From positions 1 to 64,000 of the forward strand of contig DXVO01000030.1 in assembly GCA_019417325.1 (NCBI GenBank): DNA of 64,000 bases. The letters run 5' to 3'. The notes below the pieces were generated by a model. It was given only the letters and a program-made list of their open reading frames with translations. It did not search any database and was not told the origin of the DNA. Positions 8,471 through 17,300 of this stretch are shown here, one piece after another (positions within the stretch are counted from its first letter, which is position 1; each line of letters begins with the position of its first letter). The translations under genes and the position numbers were made by a program. Source of the stretch: Parabacteroides sp. (GTDB taxonomy: Bacteria > Bacteroidota > Bacteroidia > Bacteroidales > Tannerellaceae).

Positions 8471-8478
8471 TACATTTG
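8471..8478 (+). promoter_or_regulatory. Promoter -7 element inside segment 2
   Basis: TACATTTG on the plus strand, 25 bases inside the distal arm. In reverse complement its surroundings (CAAATGTAATCTAATA) align with the promoter end of segment 1. It faces away from the adhesin module. Confidence 0.6.
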
Positions 8479-8503
8479 TGATGCAAAATGGAGATTTTTT
8501 CAT

Positions 8504-8527
8504 ATTAGTTCGTTCCGAACTAAGTCA
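8504..8527 (-). repeat. Inverted repeat, distal arm of segment 2
   Basis: Perfect 24-bp partner of 8181-8204, followed by AAAATAACAG, which is unlike the sequence beyond the other arm. Confidence 0.8.
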
Positions 8528-8584
8528 AAAATAACAGTCAATCACAAGTTCAAAACCTTAGCCCCTATTTTCAGGTTTAGCCAG

Positions 8585-8762
8585 TCTACCTTATCAGTAT
8601 GAGATTCCGATAACTGTCAAGGTTTATAGTCCGAGCTTTAATTTTTGTCTATTGTTTTCAGGTATAGTTAACCATAGCATATATTTGGATTTAGTACCCG
8701 TAGTAATTTGATTTAGTACCGGTACTAATTTGAATTACTACCGGTACTAATATTTTTTAACA
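8585..8762 (+). repeat. Conserved upstream element with three 22-bp repeats, copy 1
   Basis: Begins with GTCTACCTTATCAGTAT and ends with ACTAATATTTTTTAAC; both ends recur at 50684-50862. Inside are three palindromic 16-mers, TTAGTACCCGTAGTAA (8691-8706), TTAGTACCGGTACTAA (8713-8728) and TTACTACCGGTACTAA (8735-8750), with an exact 22-bp period, about two helical turns. This looks like a multi-dimer operator or antitermination/leader region. A TATCTTTG promoter element follows at 8777-8784. I do not recognise the binding protein. Confidence 0.65.
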
Positions 8763-8776
8763 AACCGTTTTTTATT

Positions 8777-8784
8777 TATCTTTG
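8777..8784 (+). promoter_or_regulatory. -7 promoter element before the DUF4373-like gene
   Basis: TATCTTTG, 155 bases before the start at 8939 and 27 bases after the last 22-bp repeat. The long leader between them has no gene. Confidence 0.5.
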
Positions 8785-8938
8785 AAAAAAACACAAAGGA
8801 GTCTGGATTTTTTATGAAAGTTAGGAGTCTGGACTTCATGTGATTGTTAGCCACAACTTCATCAATTTTCCTCCCCTCTTTTATATCCGGAAAGATGTTA
8901 ACCGATGAGTACTATTAACTTACTAAAAAAGAAGATTT

Positions 8939-9601
8939 ATGGCTAGACCTTTCAAAAAAGGCCTGGAATATTTTCCGTTGGATAGTAATTTCTTTTCCAA
9001 CCGGAAAACCCAACGCCTGATACATAGGTTCGGATGCAACGGCGTCTGTATCTATTTGAGTATCCTCTGCGATATTTACGGGGAAAATGGATATTATATT
9101 CCATTTGGAGAGAATCTTTGTTTCGACACCAGCTTTACGCTCAAACAGGATGAACAACTGGTACGGGAAGTTTTAGACTTCTGCGTAGCCATCCATTTGT
9201 TTGATGAAAATTTGCTGAAACAGAAACAAGTCCTTTCATCGATAGGAATACAAATGCGCTTTAATGAAATCAGCAAACGCAGTCCTCACTTTATAGATCC
9301 GGCACTGGATTTATATTCCCAAAAACAGAATCCGGAAAAAGAGGAAGCCGATGCCGATAATGGAGTTTCTGCAACAAAAACTGGGGTTTCTGCAACAAAA
9401 ACCCCGGTTAATGTAACAGAAACCCCTATTAATGCAGAAAAAACCCCTACAAATGGAAATGTAAATTTAAATGGAAATACAACTACTCAAAATTCAAAAT
9501 TTTATGGAAATCAAAATTCAACAGATAATGGAGAAGACGAACGAAAAGCCGAGCTTCTCCGCATGGCAGCCGAAGCAACAGGATGTGGTAAAAATGCGTG
9601 A
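8939..9601 (+). CDS. DUF4373 (Lin1244/Lin1753-like) domain protein
   Basis: A 220-residue protein whose first ~120 residues (MARPFKKGLEYFPLDSNFF, then GCNGVCIYLSILCDIYGENGYYI) match the DUF4373/Lin1244-like winged-helix family, found in phages and in accessory islands of Bacteroidales. The tail is low complexity: near-repeats of NGVSATKTGVSATKTPVNVTE, then Asn-rich sequence. The family is usually linked to replication or DNA binding, but the role here is unknown. It is the first of three overlapping genes and lies behind the 22-bp repeat element. The promoter of segment 2, in its present orientation, also points here. Confidence 0.7.
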   Translation: MARPFKKGLEYFPLDSNFFSNRKTQRLIHRFGCNGVCIYLSILCDIYGENGYYIPFGENLCFDTSFTLKQDEQLVREVLDFCVAIHLFDENLLKQKQVLSSIGIQMRFNEISKRSPHFIDPALDLYSQKQNPEKEEADADNGVSATKTGVSATKTPVNVTETPINAEKTPTNGNVNLNGNTTTQNSKFYGNQNSTDNGEDERKAELLRMAAEATGCGKNA

Positions 9602-10115
9602 ACGATACGGCAGCCCGGAACAATTCCTGAAAACATTTACCCCGGACCTGCAACTGGTTGCCGCCCAACATATGGAACGAACCTACTTTGGAACTGCTCC
9701 CACACTATCTGCACTTATCGAAGGGTATGGCAAGCAGACTGCCATCGTATGGATTTGTATCCAGGTGGAGAATATCAACAATTTCGCCGGCGTAAAAGAG
9801 AAAATGCCGGTTGCGCGTCAGAAGGAACTGGCAGAATTGTTCCTGGCGGAATACCCGCAACTGAAAGTATCGGAACTGCTCTTATTCTTCCACCGGTTGA
9901 AATGCGGACGCTACGGACGGTTCTACGGAATGGTGGATGCTTTGTTTATCACCTCGGCCCTGCTGGCTTTTATGGATGAGCGGAAAGCGGATATCAACCG
10001 CCTCAAGGCTTCACGAAAGAAATCGGAAGAAAACAACAAACCGTCACAGGGCGGTGGCATTACTTACAACGAATATATCGAACTCAAAAAAAGAAAGGAA
10101 CAAAACAATGGATAA
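9528..10115 (+). CDS. DUF6633-like protein of the accessory cluster
   Basis: About 195 residues starting MEKTNEKPSFSAWQPKQQD. The frame is open upstream (ATG at 9471 and 9504), but the start at 9528 gives the usual N-terminus. The gene overlaps the previous one by 74 bases. LLLFFHRLKCGRYGRFYGMVD near residue 125 and the C-terminal coiled, Lys-rich tail resemble the family found beside DUF4373 and DUF4248 genes in Bacteroides. Function unknown. The last 8 bases overlap the start of the next gene, so translation is probably coupled. Confidence 0.6.
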   Translation: MEKTNEKPSFSAWQPKQQDVVKMRERYGSPEQFLKTFTPDLQLVAAQHMERTYFGTAPTLSALIEGYGKQTAIVWICIQVENINNFAGVKEKMPVARQKELAELFLAEYPQLKVSELLLFFHRLKCGRYGRFYGMVDALFITSALLAFMDERKADINRLKASRKKSEENNKPSQGGGITYNEYIELKKRKEQNNG

Positions 10116-10350
10116 GAAATTCAACAAAAACAAAATCTACGGGCATACTGAACTTGCCCTGCTTTATTTTACAAATATTTTACCTAAGTCTGCTTCCACT
10201 CAGTTAACCCGTTGGATCCAGCGCGACGAGGAACTGTGGGAAGCATTGAAAAAGGCAGGATACCGGAAAGGGCAACGTATCTATACGCCTTTGCAACGCG
10301 ACATTATTCTTGAGCATTTGGGTACTCCTGACTGCTGGACGGTCGAGTAA
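10108..10350 (+). CDS. DUF4248 domain protein
   Basis: An 80-residue protein with YGHTELALLYFTNILPKSAS, WIQRDEELWEAL and LTP-type tail RIYTPLQRDIILEHLG, the pattern of DUF4248. This is a small helix-turn-helix-like family, common in Bacteroidales near accessory loci. The ATG at 10108 lies within the end of the previous gene (ATGGATAA overlap). In other genomes it often precedes a histone-like protein and an amidase; here the amidase is 17 kb away. Confidence 0.7.
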   Translation: MDKKFNKNKIYGHTELALLYFTNILPKSASTQLTRWIQRDEELWEALKKAGYRKGQRIYTPLQRDIILEHLGTPDCWTVE

Positions 10351-10523
10351 CAACGAGAATTTAAGGTAACAGATTTCCAGTTTTCCGACTCCTTTGTTGC
10401 TCCTGTCGAAAGATATTTATTAGCCTGTAAAACCAATATGCCGAAGGGATTGCTTGAAGTTTATCCAAATGCACCTATGAATGATATATTCTTGTTTATT
10501 ATAGATTGTAAGTATACAAGAAA

Positions 10524-10553
10524 GGAGCTGTTCAATCCATTTCGAACAGCCCC
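10524..10553 (-). terminator. Terminator-like hairpin after the fimbrial operon
   Basis: GGAGCTGTTC (10524-10533) pairs with GAACAGCCCC (10544-10553) with one mismatch, 25 bases beyond the minus-strand stop at 10579. A short TTTC tract follows on the minus strand. It also lies 170 bases after the convergent DUF4248 gene. Confidence 0.55.
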
Positions 10554-10578
10554 TTTAAAACAGCCAAGTTATTTATTA

Positions 10579-13500
10579 CTAAGGTTCCACACAGCGAATA
10601 AAACAAGCGTCACTGGCAGGTTGTCCATTTATAGTTCCAAAAACATTACTTTTTGGAAGAGCATTAAAATCAAATGTAAAATAATTAATGTCCCATCCTA
10701 CAACATTGTTGAAATTAGAATCCCCGGGACGCGCATTTAATTCCTCCTTCTGTAGCCAATAAACAGCACCGGGACGCATATATAAATCATAAAATAACGG
10801 CCTATCGTTACGCGCTGCTTCAGGAGTATATCGGTCACCACGGCCAGCAGCATAACGAAGTACCATCTCTTTATCTGTTTCTCCATGGATGTCACCAGTA
10901 TCATCACGTCCTTGCTTCCTATGCCCATAGCCGGATGCCCCTATCGGAAAAAATAAATTCCGTCCATCATTCTTGTTATAAATAAAACAACCACGCATCC
11001 CATAAGTACCGGATCCACCCTGCCGGTACCCGTATACTTCATTAATGTCGGAAAGTGTTCCATCAGCATCGTCGCCATAAAGCACACCATATCCCATTTC
11101 TATATCTTTGCTTTCATATAATAATTCATAATCTTCAAAATTAGCGACTTCTGCCTGTTTATTGTTTATAACAGGCGTAGCAAAAGGAACACTTGCTGAC
11201 TGGGAGGAAATATCTTTCCATACTTTCGTCTCGGCCTTGCCGGCAATTTTCAACAGTTTATTTCCATCATCTTTAAAATCTTCGGGAGATACATTTATCC
11301 AATAAGGCTTATTATCATGCTTGTTGTTCGATGCGTCAATCGGCTCATCCAGATTCCCCCATTTAAACAATGAACCTTCTTCTACCGGAGAATCCGCTTC
11401 TTCCGTAGCTGTCCGCATATTGGACGCATGCCAAGCCCTTCCATTATCGAGCAAAGCCACAGGGGCATATCCCTGGCGGATAAATATTAAATGGTTGCAA
11501 GTCTTATTATGATAGCTTACACGAACCACTGCATGGCGTGATTCCTGTTCGCTACATGTACCGTTAAATAAGACTTTAAAATCAATATGCGAACCGGACA
11601 AACCTTTCAGCGTATCATTGGCATTATATCTTTTACCATCTTTTTCCAAGCTGATAAAATTACCTCCCGTTGATGCCGCAACAACAGCTTCCCACGGTCC
11701 TTCGGATGGAAAATCTTCAAATTCCGTTGCGTTTTCCCGTGGCAGACGTTTTAAAACGACATTAAAAGGTTTGCTGTTATCATGACGCCGATAGATACCT
11801 TTAGGATTAACCACACGACGCACCTGAAATACATCGACAATCTCAGTCAGCGGTTCCCCCCCACCCGACAATTGTACCGTTATTTTCACTTTTGCATGAC
11901 GTTGATAGGCTACATACGGGTTATTTCCCGTATACCCCGTAGATGAAATCATCTGTTTGGCCCGTGTATACATAGGAATGCTCATATGCAGGATATTCGA
12001 ACCTTCTTCTCTCCGTACGGAATAATTACCATCTTTCGCGTCTTCATGAAGACCGGGACTTACGTCATAGTCACGTTCTCCACGTTGGGTTTGATCATAA
12101 TATGTCTTATTATCCGATGCATAAACAACGCCTTCCGACAGGGGTGCATTCGGATTGTTTACAAGTATTGTCGCAGTGGTACGGCGTAGAGAAAGAAATC
12201 CATTCCATTTATTATCCCCTTCCACATCAAAATGATGATAGTCAAATCCGTTTGCATCCGCTCCATAAGGTGACCAACCATTATTTATGATTTCCGCCTT
12301 CACACTTTGCACGGTATAATTACCGGGATTTATTTTTATAGGAAATTCCATCTGTCTGTTATACAGGTAAGAGATATAGTAAGGATTAGGTGCCTCTATA
12401 CCGGGTTCCGGTTCGTCGTACTCAATATGCCAGTCTGCCTCATTGGCAAAATCCTTAAACTTCAGCGTGAGTTTATAATGATGATTGCGTTCGGCATCAT
12501 AATCGTTTATAACATCTTTGCCAAGCATAAAACGATATTTAATGTCTCCACTACCCACTTTTTCCTGATTGACGGATACATAATATGCATCCACTTCGAT
12601 GTATGTTCCGTAAGGTACGCCATCTTTCGGCCTGTAACCGGAATCGTCGGACGATACCCCCGGAAAATCAAGTTTACCATCCCCGTCCGCATCTTGACGT
12701 TTATCCGGCATATCCTTTCCCGCCCCTTGCATGTTTTCAAAGAAAAACAAAGCGTCGGATGCTTCTTCGTGCCCTTTGTCAAAAGTACCATCCGGTTTCT
12801 CAACAGGCCATGGATAATACGATTTACCGGTGGATAAACGTACCGGATAATACTCATTAAAAGCCGGTACATCATTTCCCTGATAATATTTTATAGTTTC
12901 CCCATCCAGCAGTTCTTCCTGTTTTGCCGGCGTATTTGTCTTTCCCAAATAACAGTTAGCGGGAATATCTTTAATCCGGACTGATTTAAGATAGATGAAA
13001 ACACCTTCTTTCAAATTGCCGGCATCATAGGCTACAGTCACTTTAGAAACGGCACGACGTATCCATGCGTGCAATTTCATATCTTTTTTATCGATAGCCA
13101 CTTGCTCATTTTGACTATGGCTGCCGTCTTTCGTGAAAAAGCCGAACATCTGATTGTTCCCCACAGCCTTCTTCCCCTGTTCTCCAAGCCAATCCGTCTC
13201 CCATTTCAATTGGATGGACTTCAAACCATCGATGGTCTTTATTTTTTCTTTATAGTCTTCTTGCTCTGCCAGGTTACCCATATTGGCTACGGCGTACATA
13301 TAATAATAGCCATAAGGAATCTCATCCAACTTAAATGTAGCACGCTTGGTCTTAGCTTCCGCTGTTTTACCACCTTCCGCGTTTGCGTCCGTACGGTCGA
13401 CATCGGAAACTTCGAATTCTCCCGTGTTCTCTTTGTTGCCGGAAAGCAGATAATAAGACTGCATAAAATTCTTTTCCTTATCATACAGCAATACACAAAG

Positions 13501-13704
13501 GTCATCTATATCTTTAATGGCATCTCCTGCTGTACGCGTGTTCGTGTCCAATGCCTTCCGGAACGGTATGAACTCAACCGAAGCTGTTACGCTGGTTTCA
13601 CCTTCCGGCATGAGTCCGCCTTCATCAATAAGCCTATCGTCCGTACAGGCATATAAAGTACAAACCAGCATGCCTATAAGACTACAAATTATTTTCTGTT
13701 TCAT
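10579..13704 (-). CDS. DUF4906-type fimbrial tip lipoprotein
   Basis: A 1041-residue lipoprotein with signal MKQKIICSLIGMLVCTLYAC (lipobox Cys 20), an N-terminal Mfa/Fim-like domain (VTASVEFIPFRKAL ... DIDDLCVLLYDKEKNFMQSYYL) and a long C-terminal region with BACON-like and DUF4906-like features ending in a conserved GYRQGGSGTYGMRGCFIY and TGDIHGETDKEMVLRYA. It is the last gene of the fimbrial operon, after the FimB/Mfa2 gene. This placement and size fit an accessory tip adhesin (FimD/Mfa5-like position). Exported to the cell surface. Fusion of an Mfa-like front to a large tip domain is usual for this family. Confidence 0.75.
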   Translation of the reverse strand: MKQKIICSLIGMLVCTLYACTDDRLIDEGGLMPEGETSVTASVEFIPFRKALDTNTRTAGDAIKDIDDLCVLLYDKEKNFMQSYYLLSGNKENTGEFEVSDVDRTDANAEGGKTAEAKTKRATFKLDEIPYGYYYMYAVANMGNLAEQEDYKEKIKTIDGLKSIQLKWETDWLGEQGKKAVGNNQMFGFFTKDGSHSQNEQVAIDKKDMKLHAWIRRAVSKVTVAYDAGNLKEGVFIYLKSVRIKDIPANCYLGKTNTPAKQEELLDGETIKYYQGNDVPAFNEYYPVRLSTGKSYYPWPVEKPDGTFDKGHEEASDALFFFENMQGAGKDMPDKRQDADGDGKLDFPGVSSDDSGYRPKDGVPYGTYIEVDAYYVSVNQEKVGSGDIKYRFMLGKDVINDYDAERNHHYKLTLKFKDFANEADWHIEYDEPEPGIEAPNPYYISYLYNRQMEFPIKINPGNYTVQSVKAEIINNGWSPYGADANGFDYHHFDVEGDNKWNGFLSLRRTTATILVNNPNAPLSEGVVYASDNKTYYDQTQRGERDYDVSPGLHEDAKDGNYSVRREEGSNILHMSIPMYTRAKQMISSTGYTGNNPYVAYQRHAKVKITVQLSGGGEPLTEIVDVFQVRRVVNPKGIYRRHDNSKPFNVVLKRLPRENATEFEDFPSEGPWEAVVAASTGGNFISLEKDGKRYNANDTLKGLSGSHIDFKVLFNGTCSEQESRHAVVRVSYHNKTCNHLIFIRQGYAPVALLDNGRAWHASNMRTATEEADSPVEEGSLFKWGNLDEPIDASNNKHDNKPYWINVSPEDFKDDGNKLLKIAGKAETKVWKDISSQSASVPFATPVINNKQAEVANFEDYELLYESKDIEMGYGVLYGDDADGTLSDINEVYGYRQGGSGTYGMRGCFIYNKNDGRNLFFPIGASGYGHRKQGRDDTGDIHGETDKEMVLRYAAGRGDRYTPEAARNDRPLFYDLYMRPGAVYWLQKEELNARPGDSNFNNVVGWDINYFTFDFNALPKSNVFGTINGQPASDACFIRCVEP

Positions 13705-13761
13705 AGTTTTCTGAATAAGTAATTTATTTATATACCCGGTTCATCCGGAATCTCCTGTTTT

Positions 13762-14793
13762 TTATAATCCGAAACCTGGGTCAAGCTCGATCCCGGTATA
13801 AGGACGCACATCACAATTGTTTATCTTAATGATGGTTTTAGTCCATTCAAGATCCGAGCTTAAGAAAAATACCATCGACCATTCACTTTCGCGGTCAAGG
13901 AATTCCTGCGGTTCCATATGTGCATACAGGTTGCTTTTAAGCATCAGCAAACAGTTGACAAGGGGAATATTGATTATTTCCTCCCCACTCGCCTTATAAC
14001 GGATAATCAGCCTGGGTGAATGCCAGTCGCGTACCATCAAGCGCGATGTGGACAGTTCCGCATAAGCTCCCACGGCTTCTTTCTCCCCATCAATAAGCCC
14101 TACCTGCCCTTGTGACCAGGGAGTATATGTCACCATACCGTTTTCAAGCAAGTTATTATCGTAGTTGAACAACGTATTGTCATCCGTAATTTCAAAATCA
14201 AAATCCTTATCATTAACCGGATTACCTTCTATTTGCTGCAATACGATACGAATGTTGTTGGTGTTTTTCATCATCTCGACCACCCCCTCGCTGTAAAAGT
14301 CGGAAGTAGCGAGGACGAGTTCCCCCCAATACAGGCCATGCAAGTTCTTACGTTCGGGAACCGTCAGGCATTCCGGATCTATTTCCACCCGTAAATCGGT
14401 ATACTGTGTTCCTTCGCCGGGGGTATGGTTCATATGGAAAGAGTGCTTGTCGCATGCCAGACCGCCATAAGCCACAAAATGATAATTCCCTTGTTCAAGG
14501 TCCAGTACCATTCGATAATTTTCGTCCTGCAACTCCGTACCTGTTACAATACGGGTATCCACATAATTGCCTTTATCATCGTAAACCAAAAGTGTCAGGC
14601 AGTCCACTTTTTCGGGAAATGCATTGGCATATTCCATATTATAATCATAAATAAAACGAAGCGACACGCCATGCGGACATGGGGCTATATCTTCATAGAT
14701 TGATTCGCACGATGAAAAGACAAGGCTCACCAGAACCGTACCAAGCAAGGTTCTGATGAAACGTAAAACTATATTTCGTTTTTTATTATACAT
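13762..14793 (-). CDS. FimB/Mfa2-family fimbrial anchor lipoprotein
   Basis: A 343-residue lipoprotein (signal ending VFSSC, Cys about 29) with the typical FimB/Mfa2 start: APCPHGVSLRFIYDYNMEYANAF, VDCLTLLVYDDKGNYV and later LHGLYWGELVLAT. In Porphyromonas gingivalis this family anchors the fimbrial shaft and limits its length. It lies 57 bases before the DUF4906 tip gene and 62 bases after the DUF3868 gene on the same strand, so the four genes form an operon. No separate FimA/Mfa1 shaft gene is next to it; the lipoproteins at 3535 and 6184 might supply shaft or alternative subunits. Confidence 0.85.
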   Translation of the reverse strand: MYNKKRNIVLRFIRTLLGTVLVSLVFSSCESIYEDIAPCPHGVSLRFIYDYNMEYANAFPEKVDCLTLLVYDDKGNYVDTRIVTGTELQDENYRMVLDLEQGNYHFVAYGGLACDKHSFHMNHTPGEGTQYTDLRVEIDPECLTVPERKNLHGLYWGELVLATSDFYSEGVVEMMKNTNNIRIVLQQIEGNPVNDKDFDFEITDDNTLFNYDNNLLENGMVTYTPWSQGQVGLIDGEKEAVGAYAELSTSRLMVRDWHSPRLIIRYKASGEEIINIPLVNCLLMLKSNLYAHMEPQEFLDRESEWSMVFFLSSDLEWTKTIIKINNCDVRPYTGIELDPGFGL

Positions 14794-14855
14794 CTTATAT
14801 CATTTAGAATTCAATATTATTGACATGGAATGAACAAAATCCTTATATTATTCTA

Positions 14856-16280
14856 TCAAAGTTTGATTTCCCCTATCTGGCGAAGTGCTGCTTCCGCATC
14901 AGCCAGTCCCTTCCGGGCTGCTTCCGTGAAGAGTTTCTCTGCCAAATCATAATCTTCCGCCAAGGCCGCATAAATGCCCCGGGCATAAACAGCCTGCGGC
15001 GAATTTCTCGCTTTCGACAGATAACGTCCCGCATTCTTCATGTCGCCACGGCTCATAGCCACATTCGCTACATTCAGGTTAGCCACCTCATCGTCAGGAA
15101 ACATGCGCACGGCTATATCGAATGTTTCATTGTATTCATCACTGCCCGGTTCCATATCCTGAGCAGCCAGGTACATTTCCTGCAAGCTTAACTTTTGCGG
15201 TTGCGTCTTCAGCAGGCGCTTTATCTCTTCCACGTCAGTATAAGTCCGTACCTCATATTTCACGGCATAATCGGAATGGCGCAAACCGGGATAAACTTCT
15301 TTCAGCAAGAAAGCGTAGTCTTTAGGAAAGGTTGTCTTGATTTTCCATTCTTTTGCATCCGGTTCCATATCGCTATGTATCAAATCCAGAATGCCTGTTT
15401 TATTTTCAAGGTTCGACCCCGCTACGTAACGTTCCAAGCCGCCCCAGTCTTCCGGCTCATAGTCGGTGGTGAATAAGGATTCAGGGAAATCATACTGTTT
15501 ACGCACATATTCTTTCAGCGTCTTGGTACGTCCCTTTGCCAAGCGTTCATTATTGGAATACGGGCTTTCGGGCGAAGCATACCCTTTGATTTTTACAGAG
15601 ATAATCCGTGTGTCGGCATCCTTCTTCACTGCATCGATCGTTGCAAGTATTTTCTGCAACTCGGCTGGATTCCGGCGATAGTTTTCGTATATTTCCGTAC
15701 GGCTGACAGGGAAATCGATATAAGCGGAACCTTCCAACTGATTAATTTTCTGCTCAGCTTCCGGACGGATATATACATAGGACGGAACAAATCGTTTGGG
15801 TTCCAGTTGGAAAGCGAGCAACGGTTCATTGTCTCCGGAAAGCACTTCACTGCAGCAACCGCCGGTTTCGTTGTTCATGACAAGTGTCGCCCGGTTCATC
15901 CAGGCTGTGTACGGAACCACAGCATAATAGTTGACAACCGAAATTTTACCACTTTGATAAAGCGTCATATCTTCTACAGGCAAGCCGTTGCGAAGATGAT
16001 GGAAATAGCGGTTGCGGCCGGCAACCATCACTGAAGGCAACCCCAGGCTCTCCGTTTTTTCGGACAATTCGGGTGTGAGGATAACCTCCCGGTTACTTTC
16101 CACTTTTAATTTCGACACATCTATATCCATCGAGACAAACAATTTGTCTCCCGAACGGGATACGGCAAGGCCGGACACCATTACATTGCCACCCATAATT
16201 GTTTGAGCCTTTACTTCCGTTATACAAATCAGGATAAACAGGCTGCTACAAAGTATTTTTGTTATCTTATTCATACTCAT
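14856..16280 (-). CDS. DUF3868 protein with OmpA-like domain
   Basis: A 474-residue secreted protein (signal peptide to about residue 26, ending EVKAQ). The N-terminal half matches DUF3868 (VMVSGLAVSRSGDKLFVSMD, LTPELSEK). An OmpA/MotB-like peptidoglycan-binding segment (about 205-290) includes ISVKIKGYASPESPYSNNERLAKGR, followed by helical TPR-like repeats at the end. Such proteins accompany FimB/Mfa2 genes and probably help anchor or assemble fimbriae at the outer membrane. The start at 16280 is 12 bases from the previous stop; MNKI two codons in is an alternative. Confidence 0.75.
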   Translation of the reverse strand: MSMNKITKILCSSLFILICITEVKAQTIMGGNVMVSGLAVSRSGDKLFVSMDIDVSKLKVESNREVILTPELSEKTESLGLPSVMVAGRNRYFHHLRNGLPVEDMTLYQSGKISVVNYYAVVPYTAWMNRATLVMNNETGGCCSEVLSGDNEPLLAFQLEPKRFVPSYVYIRPEAEQKINQLEGSAYIDFPVSRTEIYENYRRNPAELQKILATIDAVKKDADTRIISVKIKGYASPESPYSNNERLAKGRTKTLKEYVRKQYDFPESLFTTDYEPEDWGGLERYVAGSNLENKTGILDLIHSDMEPDAKEWKIKTTFPKDYAFLLKEVYPGLRHSDYAVKYEVRTYTDVEEIKRLLKTQPQKLSLQEMYLAAQDMEPGSDEYNETFDIAVRMFPDDEVANLNVANVAMSRGDMKNAGRYLSKARNSPQAVYARGIYAALAEDYDLAEKLFTEAARKGLADAEAALRQIGEIKL

Positions 16281-16292
16281 AATCTGTAAGAA

Positions 16293-16883
16293 TTAAAATA
16301 GATATATCAGATTGATTGCTGCCTTCGTAGGACCAAAGTAATTGTGCGATTTGCCATCGGCGAGCTTCGTGCCGCAATTGGCGCAGGGATAACTGTCGTA
16401 GCGGGTGTAAAGCCAGCCGAAACCGAACTCCGCCTCCAGATTCCAATGTTTATTCAATATCCACGCATAGCCATAAGCAACACCGGCTCCCACAAACCAC
16501 CCCTGATAGCGTTTGTCGGAAAGATTAGAAAAATCCGTACCGAGAAAAGAGATGTTGTTTTTCAAATTACCGATGTTGTACTGACCGCCCAAAGCATGGG
16601 CACCGATAAAATGTCCGGCGAAACGGTCGCAAAACCAATAACGTGCTTCCGGCTGTAATAGCCAATGTTTCCACTTCTTGCCGTTAGAAAAAGTCCAGCC
16701 ATTATAGTTGGCCGAGACATCAAATGTCCACTTTGGAGCAAGCCCGACTTCTATTCCGGCATTTACCGTTGCTGCCGCATCATACAATAGGTTACTTTTT
16801 ACTGCTACGTCCTGACAACGTGCTTTCATACAGAAAAACCCTAAAAGCAAAACTGCATACAATTTCAAATTTGTTTTTCCCAT
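16293..16883 (-). CDS. DUF3575 outer-membrane beta-barrel protein
   Basis: A 196-residue protein with a signal peptide (ending MKARCQ) and a small beta-barrel pattern of alternating strands: VKSNLLYDAAATVNAGIEVG, WTFDVSANYNGWTF, and a C-terminal aromatic strand. It matches DUF3575, a family regularly first in FimB/Mfa2 operons. Likely an outer-membrane assembly factor for the fimbria. It is the promoter-proximal gene; the predicted invertible promoter segment begins 140 bases upstream. A paired CxxC near the end (CANC) may form a disulfide. Confidence 0.75.
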   Translation of the reverse strand: MGKTNLKLYAVLLLGFFCMKARCQDVAVKSNLLYDAAATVNAGIEVGLAPKWTFDVSANYNGWTFSNGKKWKHWLLQPEARYWFCDRFAGHFIGAHALGGQYNIGNLKNNISFLGTDFSNLSDKRYQGWFVGAGVAYGYAWILNKHWNLEAEFGFGWLYTRYDSYPCANCGTKLADGKSHNYFGPTKAAINLIYLF

Positions 16884-17023
16884 CTATACTTAGAATCATT
16901 ATTACACATCCTGATATGATGTCCCCATCATTTATCCAGAACCTATTGTAGACAAGCGATGGAGCTGATATTTTTATGGCTTATTTTTTCATAATCATAT
17001 AGTTATGTTCACTATATTTTGCT

Positions 17024-17039
17024 ATATCTCTTTTTAAGA
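17024..17039 (+). repeat. Inverted repeat, operon-proximal arm of segment 3
   Basis: Perfect reverse complement of 17227-17242; flanks differ. Confidence 0.7.
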
Positions 17040-17202
17040 AAAATAGGATAAGAAACAGGACGTTTCAAATAGCTGGAAAATCAGGACATATCGTTTCTTC
17101 ACATATAGATTTTGTATAACAAAGCTGTTGATTTACACAACATTTTCGTGTTTTTCCGGAAAAAAATCAGTCTAAAAAAAATACAATTTGCTTTATTTTG
17201 CA

Positions 17203-17210
17203 TATCTTTG
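17203..17210 (+). promoter_or_regulatory. Promoter -7 element inside segment 3
   Basis: TATCTTTG on the plus strand, 16 bases inside the right arm. No TAnnTTTG is present on the minus strand between the arms, so the operon appears OFF as sequenced. Confidence 0.55.
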
Positions 17211-17226
17211 TATACCGTAATACCTC

Positions 17227-17242
17227 TCTTAAAAAGAGATAT
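17227..17242 (-). repeat. Inverted repeat, recombinase-proximal arm of segment 3
   Basis: Partner of 17024-17039. The sequence CTCTCTTAAAAAGA also recurs in direct orientation at 17223-17237 and, with one less match, at 17244-17257, which could be an accessory recombinase site. Confidence 0.65.
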
Positions 17243-17300
17243 CTCTCTTAAAAAGAAAACCCGGAATCGTACAATATTCTATCCATTAGTTTTTCATTGT

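Larger units (their letters stand above)
8181..8527. other. Predicted invertible promoter segment 2 (OFF orientation)
   Basis: Perfect 24-bp inverted repeats at 8181-8204 and 8504-8527 enclose 299 bp of AT-rich DNA. Each arm is a palindrome (TTAGTTCG-GAA-CGAACTAA) related to the arms of segment 1. The only TAnnTTTG element inside (TACATTTG, 8471-8478) points right, away from the peptide and lipoprotein genes. Its distance from the nearest arm (25 bases) and its flanking sequence match those of the promoter in segment 1, so the two segments are in opposite orientations relative to their genes. In this state transcription would run toward the gene cluster at 8939. Confidence 0.72.
17024..17242. 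other. Predicted invertible promoter segment 3 (fimbrial operon, OFF)
   Basis: Perfect 16-bp inverted repeats ATATCTCTTTTTAAGA (17024-17039) and its complement (17227-17242) enclose 187 bp. The right arm has a palindromic core CTCTT-AAA-AAGAG, which the left arm keeps in slightly altered form, and is followed by a partial extra copy (17246-17258). The only TAnnTTTG element, TATCTTTG at 17203-17210, points right, away from the minus-strand fimbrial operon. It would read antisense into the end of the recombinase gene. Flipping would place it about 170 bases before the DUF3575 gene. A tyrosine recombinase gene lies directly beside it. Confidence 0.65.

Noticed and set aside
8393..8602. 69-residue plus-strand reading frame across the second segment
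   Set aside because: AT-rich, spans the inverted repeat and the promoter element, and resembles no protein pattern.
8939..10350. Integrative conjugative element or plasmid replication module
   Set aside because: DUF4373/DUF4248-type genes occur in such elements, but no relaxase, tra genes or att-like ends are visible here.
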